Assembly: GCF_018449725.1 (NCBI RefSeq)
Contig: NZ_JAAVVC010000006.1
Span: 62,001-126,000 of the forward strand
DNA length: 64,000 bases
DNA from: Pseudomonas sp. dw_612
Lineage (GTDB): Bacteria > Pseudomonadota > Gammaproteobacteria > Pseudomonadales > Pseudomonadaceae
Reading direction: 5' to 3'
Within the stretch, counting starts at the first letter, position 1, and each line of letters begins with the position of its first letter. Position numbers and translations under genes: made by a program. The notes beneath the pieces are model-generated. The model was not told where the DNA came from and did not search any database. It was given only the letters and a program-made list of their open reading frames with translations. This document shows, piece by piece, positions 16,112 through 24,741 of the stretch.

Positions 16112-17587
16112 ATGACATCCCAACCGGATTCTTCAAACGTAGCGGATTCGCGCCGATGGTTTGCGTTCGCTGTTCTTCTGATCGGCGCGTTTCTTCCGCC
16201 GCTGGACTTTTTCATCGTCAATGTTGCATTGCCATCAATTCGCGGCGGCCTCGCTATTACGCCAGCGCAAGTCCAATGGGTCATCTCGGGTTATGCCGCT
16301 AGCTATGCCGTTTTTCTGATCACGGGAGGTCGCCTGGGTGACCTGCTAGGCCGGCGTCGCGTGTTCCTGGCAGGCATCGCCGGGTTCGGCGTTTCGTCCC
16401 TGATTTGTGGACTGGCCAACTCACCAACGACATTGATCTTCGGACGCGTGCTGCAAGGATTGAGCGCTGCGGCCATGGCTCCGCAAGGGCTGGCATCCAT
16501 CCACACGTTATTTCCGGAACACGAACGTTCGCGTGCGCTGGCGGTATATGGCGCGACGATTGGCTTCGCGGCGGTTGTCGCCCAGGCGCTTGGGGGGTTG
16601 CTGATTTCGGCGAACGTTTTCGACCTGCAATGGCGGGCGGTTTTTTTGATTAACTTGCCTATCGTCGTCGCTGTTTTTATTGGCGGCGTACCTTTGCTTC
16701 CCGATTCCCGAAGTAAAACCCCGGCGCCGTTGGATCGCATGGGCGTGGTGCTGTGTGCGCTGGCGGTCGGGCTGTTGGTGCTGCCGTTGGTTGAGGGCAG
16801 AGAAGCCGGCTGGCCCTGGTGGCTTTGCCTGATGCTGCTGAGCTCACCCATCGTCGCCGCCGGTTTCTGGCGCTACGAACGTAGGCTGGAGCGCCGAGGC
16901 GGCACACCACTGGTCAGCCCGCAGCTCAGTCGAGCACCCGGCCTGGTCGCCGGGCTGGCGGGCGTATTGTTTTTCTACGTCATATCCGCATTTTTTTTAA
17001 CGTTTTCGATTTATCTACAAGACGCGCTCGGCGCAACCCCATTGGTCTCAGGGCTGATGTTCGTGCCCTTTGGCGTGGGCTTTCTGATTGGTCCTTTGAC
17101 CACACCCTTTGCAATTCGCTGGTTCGGTCGTTTTGTACCTGCCATGGGCATGATGCTCGAAGTACTCGGATGTCTGATCCTGAGCATTGCAGTTGCGACC
17201 GCGCCGCCAGGCAAAAGCCCCGACCTGGCGTTTGTGATTCTGGCGGTGGGGTTGCTCGGCTTTGGCCAGGGTTGGGCGCTGCCCACACTGATTCGCACTG
17301 TCATAGACCGTGCGCCACTTGGCGGATCGGGAATGATCTCCGGCGTCGTCAATTCGGCGCTGCAGATTAGCGCCGCACTGGGGGTGGCGGTCCTCGGTGG
17401 CGTGTTTTACGCACTGGCCGCGCCTGCGCAAAGCCCTTCCTCGCTGGCCACCGGATTCATCGCCACCCTGCTGGGCATCGCCGCTTGCCTGGTCGTTTCA
17501 GCGCTGCTGTCTGTGTATGCCTCGATGCCTCGATTACCCAAAGCGACTGCTCCTTTCGGCATTTCGGTCAGCCCAAAGCTTGACTGA
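16112..17587 (+). CDS. MFS transporter, DHA2 (14-TM) drug-efflux type
   Basis: This 491-aa membrane protein starts at ATG 16112, where GGAG lies 8 nt upstream; the longer frame from 15980 lacks protein-like sequence. About 14 hydrophobic helices are visible. Motif A-like GGRLGDLLGRRRVF appears after helix 2 and a QGLSAAAMAPQGLASI stretch fits motif C of H+-antiporters. It is in the same operon as the reductase and SDR, so it may export the pathway product or substrate. Confidence 0.88.
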   Translation: MTSQPDSSNVADSRRWFAFAVLLIGAFLPPLDFFIVNVALPSIRGGLAITPAQVQWVISGYAASYAVFLITGGRLGDLLGRRRVFLAGIAGFGVSSLICGLANSPTTLIFGRVLQGLSAAAMAPQGLASIHTLFPEHERSRALAVYGATIGFAAVVAQALGGLLISANVFDLQWRAVFLINLPIVVAVFIGGVPLLPDSRSKTPAPLDRMGVVLCALAVGLLVLPLVEGREAGWPWWLCLMLLSSPIVAAGFWRYERRLERRGGTPLVSPQLSRAPGLVAGLAGVLFFYVISAFFLTFSIYLQDALGATPLVSGLMFVPFGVGFLIGPLTTPFAIRWFGRFVPAMGMMLEVLGCLILSIAVATAPPGKSPDLAFVILAVGLLGFGQGWALPTLIRTVIDRAPLGGSGMISGVVNSALQISAALGVAVLGGVFYALAAPAQSPSSLATGFIATLLGIAACLVVSALLSVYASMPRLPKATAPFGISVSPKLD

Positions 17588-17651
17588 TGCCAGCGCCGAG
17601 TCGTTGCCAGATTTTCAACTCACCCTCAATGCGTTACTCAGGAGTCAACAC

Positions 17652-18410
17652 ATGTCCGGCAAATTTATCAATCAAGTAGCGGTCGTCACGGGCGGCTCGA
17701 CTGGCATCGGCTTTGCGATTGCCAAAGCGCTGCTAGCCGAGGGCGCTAAACGCGTTTATATCACCGGGCGTTCGGCGGCAACGCTGGACGCTGCGGTTAC
17801 GGAACTGGGCGCGAATGCCGTGGCGGTGGTGTCTGATGTCGCTCGACAAGCCGATCTTGATGCGCTCAAGGCCTTGGTCGAAGAACGGGACGGTCAACTC
17901 GACGCGGTGTTTGCCAATGCCGGTATCTGCGAAAAAAACCCGGTCGGCGAAACCACTGAAGCCGCTTACTACACGATGTTCGATATTAACGTTAAGGGCG
18001 TATTTTTCACGGTTCAGACGCTGTTGCCATTGATGAAGGATGGCTCGGCAATCGTTCTGACCGCTTCCATTTGTTCCAGCAACGGGATGGAAGGTCTGAG
18101 TCTTTACAATGCCTCAAAGGCTGCGGTGCGTTCATTTGCACGGACTTGGGCTAATGAGCTCAAAGGCCGAAAAATTCGCGCGAACGTGCTCAGTCCTGGC
18201 TTTACCCGGACACCGTTGATGGACAACGGACTGAAGATGGACGAGAGCCAGATCGAAGCCCTCAAAGATCACGTCGGACAAATCGTGCCGCTGGGCTACA
18301 TGGCCCAACCGGAACAAATCGCGGCGTCGGCACTGTTCCTGGCCTCCGCTGACGCCAGTTACGTCAACGGCGTGGAATTGATGGTCGACGGTGGCCTCTC
18401 ACAAATCTAA
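17652..18410 (+). CDS. Short-chain dehydrogenase/reductase (SDR)
   Basis: This 252-aa classical SDR starts at ATG 17652 after AGGAG. TGGSTGIG (about residues 14-21) binds the cofactor. FANAG replaces NNAG, and the active site Y-x3-K is LYNASKAA, with the preceding serine in ASICSSNG. It ends VNGVELMVDGGLSQI, standard for the family. It is the last gene of the LysR-linked operon; a long frame starting at 17397 overlaps the MFS gene and was trimmed. Confidence 0.9.
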   Translation: MSGKFINQVAVVTGGSTGIGFAIAKALLAEGAKRVYITGRSAATLDAAVTELGANAVAVVSDVARQADLDALKALVEERDGQLDAVFANAGICEKNPVGETTEAAYYTMFDINVKGVFFTVQTLLPLMKDGSAIVLTASICSSNGMEGLSLYNASKAAVRSFARTWANELKGRKIRANVLSPGFTRTPLMDNGLKMDESQIEALKDHVGQIVPLGYMAQPEQIAASALFLASADASYVNGVELMVDGGLSQI

Positions 18411-18433
18411 GGGCATTCCAGGCTGGGAAAATG

Positions 18434-19873
18434 CTACCGGTTGGGCAGTTCCGCAGAGGAGGGCGGAGCTCCAGCCGGGATATTCGCAGGGAAAAACAGC
18501 GAAAAGCGGATCGTCCCGGGCGTGGGCTGCTCGACACTCACATCACCGCCATGCAATTGCATGATCGCCACGACGATGGCCAGGCCCAGGCCGTAGGAGT
18601 CGGAGCTTTGGTGACGGGACGCATCGCCGCGGTAGAAACGGTCGAACAGCTTGCGCAGGGTTTCGTCGCTCAGCACGGGGCCCTGGTTCTCCACTTCAAT
18701 TCGCCATCCGCCGTCGGCGGCAATGACCCGCATCAGGATCTCGCTGCCTTCGGCGGCGTAGCGAATCGCGTTCGCGACCAGATTGCTCAGCGCCCGGCGC
18801 AGCAGCAAAGGGTCGGCGTGCACGATGCCATCGCCAGTGGTCTGCAGGGTCATTTGCCGCTCTTCTGCCAGGCCTTCGAAATAGCCGGCGATGCGCTGTG
18901 ATTCATCGTGCAGCGACAGTGGCTGGCGCTCGACCAGCGATTGCGCTTCGTCGGCGCGAGCGAGGAACAGAATGCTTTCGACGATCCGCGAAATACGCTC
19001 CAATTCCTCAAGGTTCGAGGCAATCAGCGCTTGATAATCGTCCTCGCTGCGGGGCTGGCGCAGGGCGACCTGGCAGTGCCCCATCAACGAACCCACGGGC
19101 GTGCGTATTTCGTGAGCCAGGTCGGCGGAAAACTGCGTCAGGCGCTGATAACCCTTGGCGAGGCGATCGAGCATGGCGTTGTAGGCGTCACTCAGTTGTT
19201 GCAGTTCAACCGGCGTGTCGGCGCTGTCCATCCGGCTGTCGAGCCGTTCAGGCGTGATGTTTGCCGCATGCGCGGCCATTTTGCGCAACGGGCGCAGACC
19301 TCGACGCAGCAGCACGTAACCGAGCAACGCGGTGAGCAGGAAGGCCAGCGTCACGGCCAGGTAAATACGTTCGCGAAACGCCGCGAGCATGGCCATTTCC
19401 TTGCCCATGATGTGCGCGGCAGTCAGGCGAACTTCTCTCCCGCCCGATGTGGTTTGCACGGTTGCGGCGCGTAAAGGCGTGCCTGAATCGGTCATGCCGC
19501 TGCGCAGGTCGTCGACGCTCAGCTTCGCCTCTTGGCCGATCACGGGTAATTCAGGCAGCGTGACGTTCAGCGGATTGACCAGGATCACCGGCTGCTGGCC
19601 GGGCTCGGCGATGATGAAGATGTCGTCTTCACTGTCGAGCATGTTCTTGAAGATCTGCGGGCTGTCGCGCAGCTTCTCGATGGCCAGCTCGTAATGCAGC
19701 AGCTTGCGAAAGTGATCCAGGCGCCCCATGACCGCATGGTCGCTGTAGATCAGTACCGAGGCTTTCATCGACTGGTACAAATAAAACCCGGCCCCGGCCA
19801 CGGCGAGCATGGCCACCAGCGAGAACGCCAGGGTCGAGCGCAGGGTCAGGGATGGTTGGCGTCGGGTCCGCAT
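18434..19873 (-). CDS. Heavy-metal-type sensor histidine kinase
   Basis: This 479-aa inner-membrane kinase has TM1 near residues 12-34 and a periplasmic sensor of about 130 residues. TM2 follows ([16 protein letters not shown]), then HAMP, HisKA with [16 protein letters not shown] (phosphorylated His), and HATPase with [10 protein letters not shown] and [16 protein letters not shown] boxes. Start ATG 19873 has AGGTG 6 nt upstream and overlaps the response regulator stop. It is similar to CzcS/CopS/IrlS kinases, so a copper- or zinc-like signal is likely but not shown. Confidence 0.88.
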   Translation of the reverse strand: MRTRRQPSLTLRSTLAFSLVAMLAVAGAGFYLYQSMKASVLIYSDHAVMGRLDHFRKLLHYELAIEKLRDSPQIFKNMLDSEDDIFIIAEPGQQPVILVNPLNVTLPELPVIGQEAKLSVDDLRSGMTDSGTPLRAATVQTTSGGREVRLTAAHIMGKEMAMLAAFRERIYLAVTLAFLLTALLGYVLLRRGLRPLRKMAAHAANITPERLDSRMDSADTPVELQQLSDAYNAMLDRLAKGYQRLTQFSADLAHEIRTPVGSLMGHCQVALRQPRSEDDYQALIASNLEELERISRIVESILFLARADEAQSLVERQPLSLHDESQRIAGYFEGLAEERQMTLQTTGDGIVHADPLLLRRALSNLVANAIRYAAEGSEILMRVIAADGGWRIEVENQGPVLSDETLRKLFDRFYRGDASRHQSSDSYGLGLAIVVAIMQLHGGDVSVEQPTPGTIRFSLFFPANIPAGAPPSSAELPNR

Positions 19874-20541
19874 GGCCTCACCTCGCATACATAGCCGATA
19901 CCGCGGATGGTATGGATCAGCTTGATCGGGTAGGGCTGGTCGACCTTGTTGCGCAGGCGTTTGACGGCCACGTCCACGACGTTGGTATCGCTGTCGAAAT
20001 TCATGTCCCAGACTTCCGAGGCAATCTGCGCTCGGGACAGGACATCACCTTCACGGCGCAGAAACAGATGCAACAGGGCGAACTCCTTGTTGGTCAACAC
20101 GATCACTTGCTGCTGGCGCGTGACGCGGCGGCGTACCAGGTCCAGTTCCAGGTCCGCGATGTGAAAATGATCGGCTTCGCGGACCACGCCACGCCGCAGG
20201 ATGGTGCGAATGCGCAACAGCAACTCGGTGAAGGAAAACGGCTTGACCAGATAGTCATCGGCGCCCAGTTCCAGGCCGCGAATGCGGTCGTGCAACTGAT
20301 CACGGGCGGTGAGGAACAGCACGGGCACGTCCTGTTTCGCACGTAACAGCTCAATGATCTGAAAGCCGTCAATGCCGGGCAGCATCACATCCAGCACGAT
20401 CAGGTCGTAGGCCGTTTGCAGTGCCATGTGCAGGCCATCGGCGCCGTGCTGGGTCCAGTCGACGTTGTAGCCGGATTCGCCAAGGCCCTTTTTCAGGTAC
20501 TCGCCGGTTTTGGTGTCGTCTTCGATCAGCAGGATATGCAT
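19846..20541 (-). CDS. OmpR-family response regulator (CzcR/CopR/IrlR type)
   Basis: This 231-aa protein has a receiver domain with acidic pocket E7-D8-D9, phosphoacceptor D51 in [10 protein letters not shown], and K near 101 in YLVKPFSF. A winged-helix DNA-binding domain ends [26 protein letters not shown]. It overlaps the kinase gene. It diverges from the periplasmic protein gene at 20725 across a region holding two TNACA-N4-TGTCA boxes, its probable binding sites. Confidence 0.9.
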   Translation of the reverse strand: MHILLIEDDTKTGEYLKKGLGESGYNVDWTQHGADGLHMALQTAYDLIVLDVMLPGIDGFQIIELLRAKQDVPVLFLTARDQLHDRIRGLELGADDYLVKPFSFTELLLRIRTILRRGVVREADHFHIADLELDLVRRRVTRQQQVIVLTNKEFALLHLFLRREGDVLSRAQIASEVWDMNFDSDTNVVDVAVKRLRNKVDQPYPIKLIHTIRGIGYVCEVRPCGPDANHP

Positions 20542-20602
20542 CGTCAGGGGGCGCTCGGGTCTTTCAGCCTTGCAGTGTAACCAGCGGAGAAGGTTGAGTC
20601 GG

Positions 20603-20652
20603 TTACATTTCTGTCATTCATGGGAGAGGCGTGGCGAATGACAAAAATGTCA
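20603..20652. promoter_or_regulatory. Two putative response-regulator boxes in divergent promoter
   Basis: TTACATTTCTGTCA (20603-20616) and TGACAAAAATGTCA (20639-20652) share the inverted pattern TNACA-N4-TGTCA, with centres 36 bp apart. They lie between the response regulator start (20541) and the 20725 gene, resembling metal-responsive cop/czc boxes. Binding is inferred. Confidence 0.55.
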
Positions 20653-20724
20653 TCTGCCGGTCATGGTGAAGTCCCGGTCAGGGGCCGAGGATGGCGGCAC
20701 ATAAACCAGTGAGGAATTGTCGCA

Positions 20725-21336
20725 ATGAAGCTGAAGACTGCTCTGTCCACCACGTTCGGTTTGCTGATGCTCAGTGCTGCTGTCATGGCCACTGCGGCCG
20801 ATATGCCGGTGATCAAACCGCTGCGTGGCACCGTTGAAGGTGTCAGCAACAATACGCTGACGTTCACCACCCGCGCTGGTGCACAGCAGACCATCGGTCT
20901 GACTGACAAGACCGATATCAAACGGGTGTCAAAGGCTGACATCGAGTCGATCAAGGCCGACAGCTTCGTCGGCTCGGCAGCCATCCCGCAGGCCGACGGT
21001 TCGCTCAAGGCGCTGGAAGTTACCGTGTTCGAGTCCAGCCTCAAGGGCAGCGGCGAAGGTCATTACGGTTGGCAGAATGCGGATGGCAGCACCGGCACCA
21101 TGACCAATGGCACCGTGGGCAAACTGTCCAAAGCCAATGGCCGTACGCTGACCGTCAATTACAAGGGTGGCGAGAAGCAGCTTGTGGTGCCGGAAAATGT
21201 GCCTATCGCCTACGTAGAACCGGGCAAAGCCGATGAGTTGGTCAAAGGCGCGAAAATTGTCGTGTTCCCGGCTCAGGATGGCACCACCGCACGCGGTATT
21301 GCCGTCGGCAAAGATGGCTTCCAGCCACCGATGTAA
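20725..21336 (+). CDS. Exported periplasmic protein, target of the two-component system
   Basis: This 203-aa protein has an N-terminal signal peptide (MKLKTALSTTFGLLMLSAAV, cleavage likely after ATA-A near residue 25). The mature part has repeated beta-type segments (PLRGTVEGVSNNTLTFTTRAG; LSKANGRTLTVNYKGGEKQL) resembling duplicated OB-like strands. The function is unknown. It diverges from the metal-type response regulator and precedes the cytochrome b/molybdoenzyme genes by 74 bp, so it may be part of an envelope stress or metal response. Confidence 0.75.
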   Translation: MKLKTALSTTFGLLMLSAAVMATAADMPVIKPLRGTVEGVSNNTLTFTTRAGAQQTIGLTDKTDIKRVSKADIESIKADSFVGSAAIPQADGSLKALEVTVFESSLKGSGEGHYGWQNADGSTGTMTNGTVGKLSKANGRTLTVNYKGGEKQLVVPENVPIAYVEPGKADELVKGAKIVVFPAQDGTTARGIAVGKDGFQPPM

Positions 21337-21410
21337 TCACCTGAACCTGTTGAAGCGGGGCCGCCCGGCCTCGCTCTTGCGGATGCAGGGTTTCCAAGGC
21401 AGGGAAAAAC

Positions 21411-22013
21411 ATGAGTAAAAAAGCAATCCATCCCTGGCCCGTTCGCCTCACCCATTGGCTCAACGCCGCCTGCATGATTTGCATGTTCATGAGCGGTTGG
21501 GCGATTTACAACGCCTCGCCACTGTTCGCCTTCAGGTTTCCGGCGGCGTTGACGGTAGGCGGTTGGCTGGGTGGCTCGCTGGCCTGGCACTTCGCATTTA
21601 TGTGGCTGCTGTTCTTCAACGGCCTCATCTATGTGCTGTACGGCGTGATCAGTCGCCATTTCAAACGTGATTTTTTGCCGATCAGTGTTCCGGCGGTAAA
21701 GCGTGACTTGATGGATGCACTGCGTTTTCGACTGGTGCACGAGAAGGGTGTTTACAACGCGGTGCAGCGCCTGATGTATTGGGTGGTGCTGGCCGCCGGT
21801 GTAATGGTCGTGATTTCGGGGCTGGCGATCTGGAAGCCTATTCAACTTCAAGAACTGGTCGCGCTCCTGGGCGGCTATGACATTGCCCGATACTTGCATT
21901 TCGCGGCGATGGCGGTCATTGGCGCGTTCGTCGTTGTGCATCTGGCCTTGGTGTTGCTGGTGCCGAAAACCTTGTTGCCCATGATCACTGGCGGAAAACT
22001 CGACCATGATTGA
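21411..22013 (+). CDS. Cytochrome b (b561-type) membrane subunit
   Basis: This 200-aa integral membrane protein has four to five helices. It opens HPWPVRLTHWLNAACMICMF, where the His is a likely heme ligand. Further His occur in YNAVQRLMYWVVLAAGVMVV, YLHFAAMAVIGAFVVVHLAL and the helix holding WHFAFMWLLFF. It resembles thiosulfate-reductase/Ni-hydrogenase cytochrome b. Its end overlaps the molybdoenzyme start by 8 bp, so it probably passes electrons between quinones and that periplasmic partner. Confidence 0.85.
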   Translation: MSKKAIHPWPVRLTHWLNAACMICMFMSGWAIYNASPLFAFRFPAALTVGGWLGGSLAWHFAFMWLLFFNGLIYVLYGVISRHFKRDFLPISVPAVKRDLMDALRFRLVHEKGVYNAVQRLMYWVVLAAGVMVVISGLAIWKPIQLQELVALLGGYDIARYLHFAAMAVIGAFVVVHLALVLLVPKTLLPMITGGKLDHD

Positions 22014-22776
22014 GCCAAAAAAACGCGCGATTCAGCGCATCAGACTTGAACCCGCGCAGCAGCTACAACTGGAAAACCTCCAGCGTCGCCATTTTCTTCG
22101 GGGTGGCTTGACCGTCGGCGCGATGGCGATGCTGAGCGGTTGTAACCTGCAGGACGGGGATCAGGTCGACAAGGTGCTGTGGGCCATGTCGCGTTGGAAC
22201 GACCGGGTTCAGGCCTGGCTGTTCAGCGGGCAGAAACTGGCGCCGACGTTCACCCAGGCGCAAATGACCAAGCCGTTTCCCTTCAACGCGTTCTACGGCC
22301 AGGAGGATATCCCGGACGTCGATCTGAGCGATTATTCGCTCGCCGTTTCCGGGCTGGTACGGGACAAGGCACCGTGGACGCTAGAGGGGCTGCGCAAACT
22401 GCCGCAGCGCACCGACATCACGCGCCTGATTTGCGTAGAAGGCTGGAGCGCCATTGGGCAATGGGGAGGCGTGCCGCTGAAAAACTTCCTGGAGCATATC
22501 GGGGCTGATACGACGGCTAAATTTGTCGGCTTCAAGTGTGCTGACCGCTATTACTCCAGCCTGGACATGCCGACGGCATTGCATCCGCAAACGCTGCTGG
22601 CACTGGATTTCGGCGAAGTCGCGTTGCCACCGGAGTATGGCTACCCACTACGGGTGAGAGTGCCGACCAAGTTGGGCTTCAAAAACCCCAAGCATATCGT
22701 TGAGATCTTCGTCAGTAATGATTATCCCGGCGGTTACTGGGAAGACCAGGGCTATAACTGGTTTAGCGGGATTTGA
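22006..22776 (+). CDS. Tat-exported molybdopterin oxidoreductase (sulfite oxidase / MsrP-like)
   Basis: This is a 256-aa protein. The twin arginines at residues 27-28 (RRHFLRGG), followed by a hydrophobic stretch ending LSGC, mark Tat export. The domain is that of the SUOX/MsrP family, with the molybdenum-ligand cysteine C143 in RLICVEGWSAIGQWGG and later YGYPLRVRVPTKLGFKNPKH. The cytochrome b encoded just before it likely supplies or takes electrons. MsrP repairs methionine sulfoxide in the periplasm, but this protein is shorter and diverged, so another substrate is possible. Confidence 0.85.
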   Translation: MIEPKKRAIQRIRLEPAQQLQLENLQRRHFLRGGLTVGAMAMLSGCNLQDGDQVDKVLWAMSRWNDRVQAWLFSGQKLAPTFTQAQMTKPFPFNAFYGQEDIPDVDLSDYSLAVSGLVRDKAPWTLEGLRKLPQRTDITRLICVEGWSAIGQWGGVPLKNFLEHIGADTTAKFVGFKCADRYYSSLDMPTALHPQTLLALDFGEVALPPEYGYPLRVRVPTKLGFKNPKHIVEIFVSNDYPGGYWEDQGYNWFSGI

Positions 22777-22810
22777 TGAAGCGGACACATGGATAGTCAG
22801 CTTCTTCAAG

Positions 22811-23455
22811 TCACCCATGATTGCCGTCGACATCCGAATCGGGTTGATCAGGGAGAGGCTGGCGCCGGCGCCAAATCCGGATGCGGGGCGATTGCAGTGG
22901 CGCTCGAACGGTTTCGGACGGTATCCAGATCAGGGTGCTTCCGGACAGCGCCACGGCGATTGCTGCAGCATTAATTCCGCCCCAAGGCGCGTCAGCGAAG
23001 AATTCGCTCCCAGAGGATTCGGCGCACCACTCGGTCGGCTCTTCGATAGGCTCTGGACACAGAATGCCGCTGTGCTCGTCGGCGCCAGTAAGATTGATCA
23101 TCTCGGCGCTTACCAGAACCGTATGATCGGCGAAACTGTAGTCCGGGATGGCCAAGCCACTCGCTAATGCCCCTGGTACCGAGCGACCCACCTTGCTCGG
23201 CACATTGGACGTCATCTTCCGCCCGGCCAGCAATTGAAGCATCGCTTCCACGTCCGGCCGGCGCGACAAATCCGCGGCCGACTCCGATAGCACCAGCACG
23301 CTTGCCGGACCGGGTGGTAACAAAGGGGACTCAGACTGAGCCTTCAATTGGGACTGAAAGTCTGGACCAGTGGTCATCGCTCGCGGATTGTTGTCGGCCC
23401 CTGCAGCATTCGGTAAGACAGAAAGAACTGGCAGCAGGGCAGGGATGCTGGTCAT
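22811..23455 (-). CDS. Hypothetical protein, Pseudomonas-type
   Basis: This 214-aa frame starts at ATG 23455 with GAGG 8 nt upstream. The N-terminus (MTSIPALLPVLSVLPNAAGA) is hydrophobic but lacks a basic start, so a signal peptide is doubtful. The middle (DVEAMLQLLAGRKMTSN, ADHTVLVSAEMINLTGAD) is protein-like. The last about 40 residues (RIRIWRRRQPLPDQPDSD) look frame-shifted or atypical, so the gene may be damaged at its 3' end. No family was recognised. It converges on the molybdoenzyme gene. Confidence 0.45.
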   Translation of the reverse strand: MTSIPALLPVLSVLPNAAGADNNPRAMTTGPDFQSQLKAQSESPLLPPGPASVLVLSESAADLSRRPDVEAMLQLLAGRKMTSNVPSKVGRSVPGALASGLAIPDYSFADHTVLVSAEMINLTGADEHSGILCPEPIEEPTEWCAESSGSEFFADAPWGGINAAAIAVALSGSTLIWIPSETVRAPLQSPRIRIWRRRQPLPDQPDSDVDGNHG

Positions 23456-23994
23456 AAGAGCGCCTCATTATCGGAGGCTGACGGACCATTCGTAATTCCG
23501 GTCTTCCTGATAGCTGCAGATGTTAAGGATTGCGGGATGATTACGAGCGACGCGCTGGTGAGGTCGAGAGTGGGCAACTGGGGTAGTTTGGGCAGATCCA
23601 TCGGTCTCTCCCGTGGGTGGGGCAAGTCTGGAGGGTACGAAGTCCGTCGTTTAAGTGCTCACTATCTACCAACTAGTAGGTTTGTACAATGGCGGGCGAT
23701 GAGATAATCGCATAAGGCCGAATGTGCTCGACGGTGTTGCTTATCCCATATCGCGCTGCGAACAAACCCCGCAGCACCCCAGCAATTATGAAGGCCCTTA
23801 TCCCTGAGCAAACCGCCTTTCACCGTCGCGGCACATCGAAATTTGATCAGGGTTTCCAGCATAAGGGTTGCAGTGCGGCTCGGGCTCGAATGATGCAACG
23901 CTTGGCCGATGAAGGGTCTTCAAGAGTCGATCCACTCTCATTGGCTCGTTACCGATGCGTTTGCTGGGAACGGGGTTTCGCTGTTTGCTGCCGT
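23456..23994. other. Long intergenic stretch without a convincing gene
   Basis: Overlapping short frames exist on both strands but none has a good start and family. An imperfect palindrome around ACCAACTAGTAGGT (23668-23681) resembles a TetR-type operator and may be an orphan from a deleted gene. Confidence 0.4.
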
Positions 23995-24636
23995 TTAGGG
24001 ATTGCCTGAACCAATAGCCGGACGACCGATACACGATGCATCCCATAACGTCATGAGTTGCGTCACCGCGTCGTCTATCTGTTGGAGGGGCACACCGTCT
24101 CGGGCCAGTACCGAAATCCCCAGCAGAAAGCTGTCAAACACCGTGGCCAATGCCTCGGGCACAACCGTGGGTGGCAGCTCCCCGGATGCGATAGCGCGTT
24201 CGACACACGCCACAATCCCTGCACGGTTCAAGGATCTTGCGTCAGCCAGCGGCTGGGAGATGGCTTTGCTTTCATCCGTGCAGGCACTCAGCAGACCCAG
24301 CGCCACCAGGCATCCTGGCGGGTGGTCGGGCTCACACTGCATTTGCGCGGAGCGCCGCAGCGTGAGTTCGATAGATTCTCTTGGGGAGAGCGTGGTATCG
24401 AACAGGCTATCGGTCACCCGGCCGTGGGTGTTCAGATAACGTTCCATCACTTCATTGAACAGCGCCTGCTTTGAGCCGAATGCGGCGTAGAAGCTGGGTG
24501 CGGTGATGCCGCCGCCGATATTTGCCTTGAGCTGGCTGAGTGATGTTGCGTCATAGCCGTGCTCCCAGAACAAATGCATCGCCTGAGTAATCGCCACGCC
24601 ACGGTCAAAGGTGCGTGGACGTCCCATCTGTGCCAT
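23995..24636 (-). CDS. TetR family repressor of the adjacent MFS pump
   Basis: This 213-aa protein has an N-terminal HTH (GRPRTFDRGVAITQAMHLFW, then TSLSQLKANIGGGITAPSFY near residues 32-51). The C-terminal half is of the TetR_C type, with cysteines C102 and C109 region (MQCEPDHPPGCLVALGLL). It diverges from the MFS gene at 24742, with a perfect 16-bp palindrome between them. It most likely represses itself and the pump. Confidence 0.88.
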   Translation of the reverse strand: MAQMGRPRTFDRGVAITQAMHLFWEHGYDATSLSQLKANIGGGITAPSFYAAFGSKQALFNEVMERYLNTHGRVTDSLFDTTLSPRESIELTLRRSAQMQCEPDHPPGCLVALGLLSACTDESKAISQPLADARSLNRAGIVACVERAIASGELPPTVVPEALATVFDSFLLGISVLARDGVPLQQIDDAVTQLMTLWDASCIGRPAIGSGNP

Positions 24637-24710
24637 GTGAACCTCCTCTCGATCACTTAAATACTAATCGATATATAAGTCGTTGACTAGATCGCGGTAC
24701 GCCTCCATAT

Positions 24711-24726
24711 TATACCGATCGGTATA
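24711..24726. promoter_or_regulatory. Palindromic operator TATACCGATCGGTATA
   Basis: This perfect 16-bp palindrome lies 15 bp upstream of the MFS start and 74 bp from the TetR start, inside an AT-rich core promoter (ATATTATACC). A degraded related half (ACTAATCGATATATA, about 24663-24677) lies nearer the TetR gene. It is the likely TetR binding site. Confidence 0.75.
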
Positions 24727-24741
24727 TATATGAGGTGGCAA

